Of a stretch of 62,770 bases of DNA, positions 34,401 to 41,677 are shown in pieces. The stretch comes from an uncultured Lachnospiraceae bacterium. GTDB lineage: Bacteria; Bacillota; Clostridia; Lachnospirales; Lachnospiraceae. The notes beneath the pieces were generated by a model. The model was not told the DNA's origin and ran no database searches. It worked only from the letters and a program-made list of their open reading frames with translations. Positions within the stretch are counted from its first letter, which is position 1. The number at the start of each line of letters is the position of its first letter. The position numbers were made by a program, and so were the translations under genes. The stretch lies in contig CANPZE010000014.1 of the NCBI GenBank assembly GCA_947589315.1, forward strand, positions 1 through 62,770. The letters are read 5' to 3'.

Positions 34401-35615
34401 TCATTGTATCTGCGCCAGCTTTCCGATCAAATAAGTGTTTCTAGTCATAGAAATATTATTGATCAGAAGAACATCCTGGATCTTTTTCTTCTTGACCAAG
34501 CTGCATATACTTCCCCTCCAGTAACGGTAATCGATCACATAAATATCCTCATAATGGTCTGCCAAGTATGGCACCATTGCATTCCCAAAAGATTCCTTTA
34601 TCACAACACAGGAAGAACCATCCTTGATATTCCGGTTCCGAATATGGGAATAGGGGTTATCTCCCGCAATATACGTACAGTATTTTAAACTTGCAGAATA
34701 ATTGCTGGCATCACAGATCACATTGCTGGTATGCTTATTTCCTGACATATCTGTATACTGCATTGTAATCTTGTCGTTATCCAGGGGATAATACACCTTC
34801 ATCTTATCTGCCCGCAGCTTATGGCTTTTGGTGTCTGTGTAAAAGGAGCCCCGGAAATTGCCAAAGGAATCTGTCTCATAATCCTGCAGGGCATTCGCTT
34901 CGATGCCCTTGGCCTGGCAAAACTGCTGATACCCATAGTAGGCGCCTTTTGCCGTCCAGTGATGGTCTGTTCTGTAATAAATATATTCTGTCCTATGCTC
35001 CATCAGCGTGTCGTACAGTTCCACTCCCTGCACCTTCTCAGATAGCTGCTTATACAGGAATCGAAGAGACGGCTTCTGGTCTGATGAATTGATCTTTCCT
35101 ATCTTATCATCTGGCAGGGTCACTCCGACACTGGTAGGCACCACCATATCATATACAGTAACCTCTTCGCCCAGTTCCCTGGCCATCTGATTAACCACAG
35201 TGGCATATGACCGGGCTGCGCTTTTTATAAAAGTATATAATTCAAAGCCGGTGTCTCCAATGAGTATGGTGCCGCCATATTCTTTCACCTTGCCTTTGAT
35301 AAATATTTCTTCATAATCTTTGGCTGCCTTATGATGCTGGCTGGTATCTACGTTCTCATTGCTTTGGCTGTCTGTCGCCTCCGGCTCCGGTGAAACAGTG
35401 GTGGAGGGAGTCTTGGTCGCCTTAGCCGCTTTTGTTTCCTTAGGCGTCTGGGATACTTCCAATGCTGTCTGGCCGGGAGCGTCCTGTTCCGCCTCTGTCC
35501 CCCACTCGCTGCCGGTATCCCGGATCAGACTGGAGTCTCCCTGCATCCCACAGCCTGCGGCAGATACCATGCAGCTTATCAAAAGACCTGCTAATATACT
35601 TCTTCCCTTTTTCAT
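34401..35615 (-). CDS. DHHW family lipoprotein
   Basis: A 404-residue predicted lipoprotein. The signal sequence ends in the lipobox SAAGC, with the acylated cysteine near residue 22, then a Thr/Pro/Glu-rich linker of about 70 residues. The folded domain has YYRTDHHWTAKGAYYGY, matching the DHHW family, and VVIKESFGNAMVPYLADHY near the C-terminus with the likely catalytic serine. It is probably a surface-anchored acetyl acceptor or esterase partner of the MBOAT protein encoded 13 nt later. Having one lipoprotein and one membrane-tethered DHHW protein in the same operon suggests a relay or two acceptor specificities. Confidence 0.85.
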   Translation of the reverse strand: MKKGRSILAGLLISCMVSAAGCGMQGDSSLIRDTGSEWGTEAEQDAPGQTALEVSQTPKETKAAKATKTPSTTVSPEPEATDSQSNENVDTSQHHKAAKDYEEIFIKGKVKEYGGTILIGDTGFELYTFIKSAARSYATVVNQMARELGEEVTVYDMVVPTSVGVTLPDDKIGKINSSDQKPSLRFLYKQLSEKVQGVELYDTLMEHRTEYIYYRTDHHWTAKGAYYGYQQFCQAKGIEANALQDYETDSFGNFRGSFYTDTKSHKLRADKMKVYYPLDNDKITMQYTDMSGNKHTSNVICDASNYSASLKYCTYIAGDNPYSHIRNRNIKDGSSCVVIKESFGNAMVPYLADHYEDIYVIDYRYWRGSICSLVKKKKIQDVLLINNISMTRNTYLIGKLAQIQ

Positions 35616-35641
35616 CCTATTATCCTCACAAATCTGCCCAT

Positions 35642-36226
35642 TTATTTCTCAATCTGTATCCGGTTAATAGCCTCCCTGGCATTTTCTGTGTCCGAGGTCA
35701 CGCAGGCTATCACATAATTCCCCACCTGAAGGATGACAGCATCATCAATCTTCTTGGCTTCTTTGGGAAGATAATCCTCAAAGGAGGTCTGCATCTCTCC
35801 CAGATGCTTCTGTACGTTTCCCAGCTCCGCCTCTGCAGCATCTGCATCAACAGCTTCTAATATCAGAAGTTCGTCCGAACTGGTACCCTCTCCGGTGTAC
35901 AGGGAGATCTTTGTCTCTTCGGAAGTAACAGCAATCATGGTTTGCGCTATCGCCGGATCCATGCGTTCCAATTGAGAATCAAAAGAGATCTTTGACAGCA
36001 GCGTCTCCGCTATATCCTGCGCCGTGACCTTTTTCTTCTCTTTCTTTCCATTCTGTGTATTTTCATTTTCTTCTGACTGGGCAGTCCCCTCTGTGCCCGG
36101 CGCCTTGGCCTGTGTCTTCTCCAGAACCATCCCCTGCAGAAATGCCCATATGGACACCGCAAACACTACTATGGCCAATATTACAACAGAATACAACTGT
36201 TTTTTCTCTTTATCTTTGCTATTCAT
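35642..36226 (-). CDS. DUF4358 domain protein
   Basis: A 194-residue protein with an N-terminal membrane helix (about residues 11-33), a charged linker, and a DUF4358-like domain from about residue 65 (AQDIAETLLSKISFDSQLERMDP ... VILQVGNYVIACVTSDTENAREAINRI). The domain has no known activity. It is the first gene of the O-acetylation operon, 26 nt before the DHHW lipoprotein gene, and genes of this family often precede DHHW and MBOAT genes in Lachnospiraceae (recollection, not searched). It may be a scaffold or regulator of the acetylation complex on the outer membrane face. A good promoter and GGAG site lie upstream. Confidence 0.82.
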   Translation of the reverse strand: MNSKDKEKKQLYSVVILAIVVFAVSIWAFLQGMVLEKTQAKAPGTEGTAQSEENENTQNGKKEKKKVTAQDIAETLLSKISFDSQLERMDPAIAQTMIAVTSEETKISLYTGEGTSSDELLILEAVDADAAEAELGNVQKHLGEMQTSFEDYLPKEAKKIDDAVILQVGNYVIACVTSDTENAREAINRIQIEK

Positions 36227-36261
36227 CTTCCAATACTCCTCAGTACCCGTGCATTTATTTA

Positions 36262-36291
36262 ATTATATCTTTCTCAATCCCTATAAGTCAA
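36262..36291 (-). promoter_or_regulatory. Sigma-A promoter of DUF4358-DHHW-MBOAT-DHHW operon
   Basis: Minus strand TTGACT (36291-36286), 18-nt spacer, TATAAT (36267-36262); start near 36255. A perfect 12-bp palindrome, TTTTGTACAAAA, at 36314-36325 lies about 23 bp upstream of the -35 and could be a regulator site. Confidence 0.72.
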
Positions 36292-36387
36292 TAGATTTTC
36301 GCATACTTCGACATTTTGTACAAAAATATGCCAAAAACCTACATGTCCTTATTCTATATATTCCAGAGATAGTATGCCCCCTTTTCT

Positions 36388-37395
36388 TTAAAATACCCGC
36401 ATCCTTTTGCGCCAGGCCTGCGCTTCCTCTCTCATTCCCAGCTTTTCATAGCATACTGCCAGCCGTTCTGCCGGAATATTTTGCGAGGTACGGATGTCTA
36501 AAATGCTCTCCGTCTCAGAAGCGGCATTCCGATACCAGGTCGCAGCCTCCGCCCAGTCTCCCTGCCCTTCATAGTAAAAGCCCAGTTCACAGCAGACTTC
36601 AGCAGTAGAGCCTGTCACCGCATCCTTTAAAGCGTAGGTCATCAGTCCTCCCACATTGCCCTGCAGCCGATACAGCCGCGCCAACACGCAGACCGCTTCT
36701 TTTACCTCGTCCATGCTGCGGCCTTCCTGCTCCATCGTTGCCAGGAAGGCTTCCTCTGCCTCCCGGAAATCCTTTTCCTCTCCCGCCCGGAATAATTCCA
36801 TGGCATACATATGATGCAGCTTCTGAGACAGGCGCACGCCTTCCCTGGAAAGCTGGGACAGACGTTCCAGATCTCTGCCGGCATGATTGCCTTCCGGAAG
36901 ATGCTGTATCTCAATCTCACTGTCATAGACCAGGGGATCCAGGCGCAGAGTCTCATGGATCGGGTCGATCCAGGTAAATTCCCTCTGCCGCCGGTACAGC
37001 TTGGGACGGTATTCCTGCTGGAAATTCCCGGCAATCAATTGATCCGGAGGAGTGCAGTATTTCATCTGAACAATTTCAATCTCCGGGAGAAGCGCCTCCT
37101 TTAATTCCAAAAAGCGGCGGCGGTTCACCTCATCCAGGACTTCATCCGCATCCGCTGTATAAATATATTCCATTGTCGCCAGAGAGCCGGCATAATTCCT
37201 GGCAGCGGCAAAGTCGTTTACCCATTGGAAGTCATATACTTTATGGGTGTACCGGGCGGCAATCTGCCGGGTCCGGTCAGTAGAGCCGGTATCCACGATA
37301 ATAATCTCATCCATCATATCTGCCAGAGAATCCAGACATCTTGCCAGCACCTTTTCTTCATTTTTCACGATCATACACAAGCTAACTGTAATCAT
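36388..37395 (-). CDS. Glycosyltransferase family 2 with TPR-like C-terminus
   Basis: A 335-residue protein. Residues 1-120 are a GT2 domain (SLCMIVKNEEKVLARCLDSL, VDTGSTDRTRQIA, and the metal-binding TADADEVLD), resembling SunS/WaaE-type transferases. The rest is helical with a tetratricopeptide-like pattern (ALKDAVTGSTAEVCCELGFYYEGQGDWAEAATWYRNAA, quoted in parts across residues 255-290). Enzymes of this layout glycosylate proteins or peptides in some Firmicutes. Its ATG overlaps the GH95 stop by 4 nt, so the two are translated together. Last gene of the six-gene PBP1A operon. Target unknown. Confidence 0.85.
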   Translation of the reverse strand: MITVSLCMIVKNEEKVLARCLDSLADMMDEIIIVDTGSTDRTRQIAARYTHKVYDFQWVNDFAAARNYAGSLATMEYIYTADADEVLDEVNRRRFLELKEALLPEIEIVQMKYCTPPDQLIAGNFQQEYRPKLYRRQREFTWIDPIHETLRLDPLVYDSEIEIQHLPEGNHAGRDLERLSQLSREGVRLSQKLHHMYAMELFRAGEEKDFREAEEAFLATMEQEGRSMDEVKEAVCVLARLYRLQGNVGGLMTYALKDAVTGSTAEVCCELGFYYEGQGDWAEAATWYRNAASETESILDIRTSQNIPAERLAVCYEKLGMREEAQAWRKRMRVF

Positions 37396-39722
37396 AGGCT
37401 CTTCTGCTCCATTTCAATCCGGTAAGTCTTGCCCCGGCTTACCCAAAATGTTACGCAGGCGCCCTCCTGCTCCATAGGAACCGCCTTCCCCTTCTGGTCG
37501 TATGCCCGGTAAGCCAGCCCCCGATGGCGTATCTTACATTTTCTGTCTGTCACAGACGTCAGCCTGGCCTCCTGCAGCCTGCCCTTCTCCCAGGACATAT
37601 CCAGAGTATAGCCTCCTCTTGCCCGTATGCCTTCAATATGCCCCTTCTGCCATCCGGAAGGCAGCGCGGGAAGGAAATCCAGCTCCTCATAATAGCTTTG
37701 CAGCAGCATCTCCAGCATGGCCGCCGTTCCTCCCAGATTTCCATCAATCTGGAAGATCTTGGGCGGGTGGAGATCCAACAAACTCTCTGTGGCGTAATCA
37801 CCGATCAACGCCCGCAGATGCTCCCATGCCATATCTCCCTCTCCCATTCTGGCATATATACAGGCTGTCCAGGCGCGGCTCCATCCCGTATATCCTCCGC
37901 CTGCCTGGATCCGCAGTTCCAATGCTTTCCTGGCCCCCTGGTACAGCTCCGGCGTCCGGTCAGGATGGATCTGCTCTCCCGGATACAGGCCAATCAGATG
38001 AGAGACATGGCGATGCCAGGGTTCTGTCTCCTCAAATTCCTGATTCCACTCTAATAGCTGCCCCTTGCTTCCCAGCTTTAAAGGGGGCAGATGCTCCAGC
38101 AGTTCAGACCACTTTTCCACCTTATCCTCATCCACATGCAGCAGCCTGGCGGCGCGGATAGCATGTTCCAGCAGTTCTCCGGCCAGCTCCACATCCACTG
38201 CTGAAGAGGTGCAGATGGTTACCGGCATCTCGCCGCCGCCCTCAAAATGATTCTCTGGAGACTGGGAAGGCATGATCTGGTAGATCCCCTGTTCATCCTT
38301 TACCAGGAAGTCCTCATAGAAAGCAGCCACCTCTTTCAGATAGGGATAGCCCCGTTTCTCCAGATATTCCATATCCTGGCTGTACTCATAATGCCACCAT
38401 ACATGCTGGGCAAACCAGGCGGCTACACTGCACCATACGGACCAGCCATAGGTCTCTGGCGTTGCGCAGCCCCAGTTATCCGAAGACAGAGGGATCCAGA
38501 CCCCGCGGCAGCCAAAAAGCCGCTGCGCCGCTTGCTGTCCATACCCTCTCATTTTATCCAAATAAGTAAAGAAGGCTTCCATATATTCCTGCAGATGTCC
38601 ACTCTCTGCCGGCCAGTAATTCATCTGGATATTAATGTCATTGTGATAGTCGCAATCCCAGGCAGGATAGATATCCTCATTCCATTTGCCCTGAAGATTG
38701 GCAGGCAATTCTCCATTGGCGGAGGAGGCGCACAGAAGATACCGGCCATAATTAAAATACAGCAACGGCATTGTAGGATCCTCTGCACCATCCCGATAGG
38801 CGCGTATCCTGGCGTCCGTTGTCAGTTTCTCATTTTCATTCTCCTTCTCTGAAGTCACAGTAAAATGTAATCTTCCGTAATGCTCCTGATACTCTTTCAC
38901 ATTTTCCTCATACAGCCGGGTAAAGTCCTGGGAGGGCAGAGGATACGAGGCGCACTCTTCCAGGGCAGAGATCCCCTCCTTCACATCTGTTCCCATGTTC
39001 AGGAATATAGTGATCCCAGTCGCATCTTTGACCTGAAGGCGCTGCTCCGGCGTGGCGGCAACGCTCCCTCCTTCGATCCGGAAATCTGCCCTGGCGGCGA
39101 AATGCAGTCCCCCTCCGGTAAATTCTCCTTCCATAATAAGAGAACGCTCCTGGGCAGAGGCTGTATGCCGGAGTTCTACCCTCTCCTCCTCCTGGCGTCC
39201 CATCCAAAAGCTTCCGCTGAAAGGCTTTCCCTCTGCCTCCAGGCGGATGATCAGATAATCTCTCACTAACTGGGCCAGATATGTGCGGGTAAAGCGTTTG
39301 CCGTCCGCCTGATAAGACACGCGCACTACATCCTCTTCCAGATCCAATTCCCTGAAATAGTCCTGCGCCTCCCCATGTTCCAGTTCAAAATAAAAATCCC
39401 CCAATGGTTTATACGCATCCTCCTGGGTCGGGCGGCCGCTGATCCCTCCATTTCCTCCCCATGCCTCATTGGCCAGTACAGAAGCCTCATCGTATTTCTC
39501 CTGCTTCAGAAGCTCCCGCACCTTGGGCAGATACTGGGAACGCACCTCATTCTCTCTGTGGCGGTGCCATCCGCTGGAAAGCCATTCATGGTTCAATGCG
39601 ATCCTTTCCTGCCCGGGATATCCCAGCGCCATTGCCGCCAGACGCCCGGTCCCAATGGGAAGCCCTTCCTTCCATTCGCCGGCAGGTTTCCGATACCACA
39701 ATCTGCTATTATTATCTCTCAT
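37392..39722 (-). CDS. Glycoside hydrolase family 95 (alpha-L-fucosidase type)
   Basis: A 776-residue enzyme. The N-terminal beta domain contains GLPIGTGRLAAMALG and LGDFYFE. The catalytic (alpha/alpha)6 barrel has CDYHNDINIQMNYWPAESGH, including the two asparagines that act in GH95 1,2-alpha-L-fucosidases, and HRHVSHLIGLYPG and HPPKIFQIDGNLGGTAAM follow. There is no signal peptide, so it acts inside the cell on imported oligosaccharides. Mucin or milk-glycan fucose is the usual substrate, although some relatives are alpha-L-galactosidases. It is unusual in an operon with PBP1A and an acyl-ACP thioesterase, with no transporter or fucose-catabolic gene beside it. Confidence 0.92.
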   Translation of the reverse strand: MRDNNSRLWYRKPAGEWKEGLPIGTGRLAAMALGYPGQERIALNHEWLSSGWHRHRENEVRSQYLPKVRELLKQEKYDEASVLANEAWGGNGGISGRPTQEDAYKPLGDFYFELEHGEAQDYFRELDLEEDVVRVSYQADGKRFTRTYLAQLVRDYLIIRLEAEGKPFSGSFWMGRQEEERVELRHTASAQERSLIMEGEFTGGGLHFAARADFRIEGGSVAATPEQRLQVKDATGITIFLNMGTDVKEGISALEECASYPLPSQDFTRLYEENVKEYQEHYGRLHFTVTSEKENENEKLTTDARIRAYRDGAEDPTMPLLYFNYGRYLLCASSANGELPANLQGKWNEDIYPAWDCDYHNDINIQMNYWPAESGHLQEYMEAFFTYLDKMRGYGQQAAQRLFGCRGVWIPLSSDNWGCATPETYGWSVWCSVAAWFAQHVWWHYEYSQDMEYLEKRGYPYLKEVAAFYEDFLVKDEQGIYQIMPSQSPENHFEGGGEMPVTICTSSAVDVELAGELLEHAIRAARLLHVDEDKVEKWSELLEHLPPLKLGSKGQLLEWNQEFEETEPWHRHVSHLIGLYPGEQIHPDRTPELYQGARKALELRIQAGGGYTGWSRAWTACIYARMGEGDMAWEHLRALIGDYATESLLDLHPPKIFQIDGNLGGTAAMLEMLLQSYYEELDFLPALPSGWQKGHIEGIRARGGYTLDMSWEKGRLQEARLTSVTDRKCKIRHRGLAYRAYDQKGKAVPMEQEGACVTFWVSRGKTYRIEMEQKSL

Positions 39723-39731
39723 ACCTTCTCC

Positions 39732-40148
39732 TTATTTCTCCTTTAGCTTTGCGACCTGTTTTGCCAGGTACAGCAACACGTCCTTCCGGGTTACAATTCC
39801 AATAAACACTCTGTTATCATCTACCACAGGTACAAAATTCTGGTTTGTCACTTTCTGCAGCATGCTTTCCATATCTGCCTGTACAAATACCGGCTGATTG
39901 TCCCTATGGCGGGTCACGGATACGATTTTAATCTTTTCCAGTTCCTCCTTATCCGGAAAATCTCTTTCTTCCATCGCCCAGAGAAGATCTCCCTCCGTAA
40001 CTGTCCCAATATACTGTCCAGACCTGCTAAGCAGCGGAATGGCCGTATAGCCATGATGCTCCATTTTCTCCATTACCTGCCTCAGGTTATCTGTCTCAAG
40101 GATATAAGAAACATTCTCCTTAGGCGTCAAAAAAAATAAAATATTCAT
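39732..40148 (-). CDS. CBS-pair protein
   Basis: A 138-residue protein made of two CBS repeats (about residues 5-65 and 75-135), each ending in a glycine/valine-isoleucine pattern with a charged residue (YIGTVTEGDLLW and FIGIVTRKDVLL). CBS pairs bind adenosine nucleotides such as AMP, ATP, SAM or c-di-AMP and regulate partner domains. No other domain is fused, so it is a free sensor module. It lies 9 nt before the GH95 gene and 15 nt after the YdcF-like gene. Partner unknown. Confidence 0.9.
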   Translation of the reverse strand: MNILFFLTPKENVSYILETDNLRQVMEKMEHHGYTAIPLLSRSGQYIGTVTEGDLLWAMEERDFPDKEELEKIKIVSVTRHRDNQPVFVQADMESMLQKVTNQNFVPVVDDNRVFIGIVTRKDVLLYLAKQVAKLKEK

Positions 40149-40163
40149 AATTCTCCTCCATCC

Positions 40164-40937
40164 TCAGGCATTGCCTGTAAGGCTCATCTGTCCACAAACA
40201 GTATATTTCCACACGGCAAATGCCTCCCGCACATACATGTTCGGTACGGTATACCATTTTGTGGGCGCCCCCAATCCATATACCCGGGATAAGCCCTGCT
40301 TTTTTGCAATATGGGTTCCCCGGAATACATGAAAATCATTAGTGACCAAAACCACTGTGGCATTCTGGGATTCCATTTTTTCCCGGCTATATTTAATATT
40401 CTCATAAGTATTGACGGACTGATCCTCCAGGATCATCCGCTCCCGGGCAATTCCTTTGTCTTCCAGATAGGCCGCCATCGCCTCTGCCTCAGCGATATCC
40501 TCTCCTGTTCCCTGTCCCCCGGACAGGATCGCCTTGGTCTCAGGGTTCTCCTCCAAATACTGGTACGCTGTGTCCAGGCGGCGGGCCAGATTGGCAGTCA
40601 CCTTACTTCCCCTGATCCTGGCTCCTAACACGATCATGTATTCGGCATCCTGAACAGGCTTGGAACGTCCATAGCCAACGATCACACCCTCCGTCACCAG
40701 AAAACACAGAATCCCCAGGCCTGCCAGCACACCCAGCGTGCGCCTTACGCCAACTGGGATCACATAGCGGCGTAGATGCAGCCAGATCAGCCCCGCCCCC
40801 GCCAGGATGCAAAGGATTCCCAATGCCAGCCAGAACCAGGTAAATGTATTCGTCAGATCCACCAGTATGGCATACGCTCCAAAATACACAATACTACAGA
40901 TACCTGCCGTCAGCAATATTCCCGCAACAACCGTCAT
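40164..40937 (-). CDS. YdcF/SanA (ElyC-type) family membrane protein
   Basis: A 257-residue protein with about three N-terminal membrane helices (residues 5-95), then a DUF218 domain (EYMIVLGARIRGSKVTANLARRL, SGGQGTGEDIAEAEAMAAYL, SVNTYENIKYSREKM, VTNDFHVFRG). Members affect envelope integrity and vancomycin sensitivity in E. coli (SanA/ElyC), and their reaction is unclear. The domain contains likely ligand-binding residues (G-G-Q-G, N-T-x-E-N). It lies 15 nt before the CBS gene and 6 nt after the thioesterase gene, so it belongs to the same transcript as PBP1A. Confidence 0.9.
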   Translation of the reverse strand: MTVVAGILLTAGICSIVYFGAYAILVDLTNTFTWFWLALGILCILAGAGLIWLHLRRYVIPVGVRRTLGVLAGLGILCFLVTEGVIVGYGRSKPVQDAEYMIVLGARIRGSKVTANLARRLDTAYQYLEENPETKAILSGGQGTGEDIAEAEAMAAYLEDKGIARERMILEDQSVNTYENIKYSREKMESQNATVVLVTNDFHVFRGTHIAKKQGLSRVYGLGAPTKWYTVPNMYVREAFAVWKYTVCGQMSLTGNA

Positions 40938-40943
40938 CCTATT

Positions 40944-41660
40944 TTATTTCTCCTTTTCCAGAAAATACTCTACCAGGGCATAGGCCCTGCCTGCCTCATC
41001 ATTCAACGCCACCAGTATCCCCTGAGGGACAGGGTATACGACAGGAACCACTTCATCGCCCAGCCTGGCCTGTCTCTTATATTCTACCCGAAGCTCTCTC
41101 ACCACTTCTCCACGGGGAAGGAAGGGCTCCGCCATACGCACATACTGGCCATTATTTACATGATGGTTCGTATCCAGATGGTATTCCTCTACCGTAAAAT
41201 GCTTTTGTTCTCTGCCGCCTTCCGGAATACGGATCTTCCGCGGGGCCTGGGATGCAAGAATAGGCTCTGCCGTCCCATATACGGCAGCCTCCTCCGGCTT
41301 CACGATGACAGGCCTTCCTTTCTCCGTGTCCATTAAGACCCATATGGAATTGGCTCTTGCCACAAATTCCCCTGCAGCATCGGTAACCATAAAGTTACGG
41401 TAGCCAAACATTTTCTCACAGCCACATCCCTGCGTCCCTATTGTGATCTTCTCCCCCATTCCGGGATATCTGTCGATCACGATCTGCCAAAAGTTCAGGA
41501 TCCAGGTTCTCTTTCTCTGATCCAGAGTTTCCATGCCCACACCCAGCTCTTCTGACTCAAAGCTTGCGCAGTCCTGCATATAATTGATCAGACTATCCAG
41601 GCTCAGGCGGCGGTTCTGTGCCAATTCGCTGTAACGTACCCTGCTTTCAAAGGAATACAT
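40944..41660 (-). CDS. Acyl-ACP thioesterase
   Basis: A 238-residue double hot-dog enzyme of the FatA/FatB-like (PF01643) type. It begins FESRVRYSELAQNRRLSLDSLINYMQDC, the family N-terminus, and HVNNGQYVRMAEPFL is the block with the catalytic Asn-His pair (YHLDTNHHVNN). It hydrolyses acyl-ACP to free fatty acid, ending chain elongation. No fatty-acid operon is nearby; it sits between PBP1A (17 nt) and the YdcF-like gene (6 nt), a lipid/envelope setting. The full family length is present. Confidence 0.92.
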   Translation of the reverse strand: MYSFESRVRYSELAQNRRLSLDSLINYMQDCASFESEELGVGMETLDQRKRTWILNFWQIVIDRYPGMGEKITIGTQGCGCEKMFGYRNFMVTDAAGEFVARANSIWVLMDTEKGRPVIVKPEEAAVYGTAEPILASQAPRKIRIPEGGREQKHFTVEEYHLDTNHHVNNGQYVRMAEPFLPRGEVVRELRVEYKRQARLGDEVVPVVYPVPQGILVALNDEAGRAYALVEYFLEKEK

Positions 41661-41677
41661 TATTCTTTCCTCCTTAC

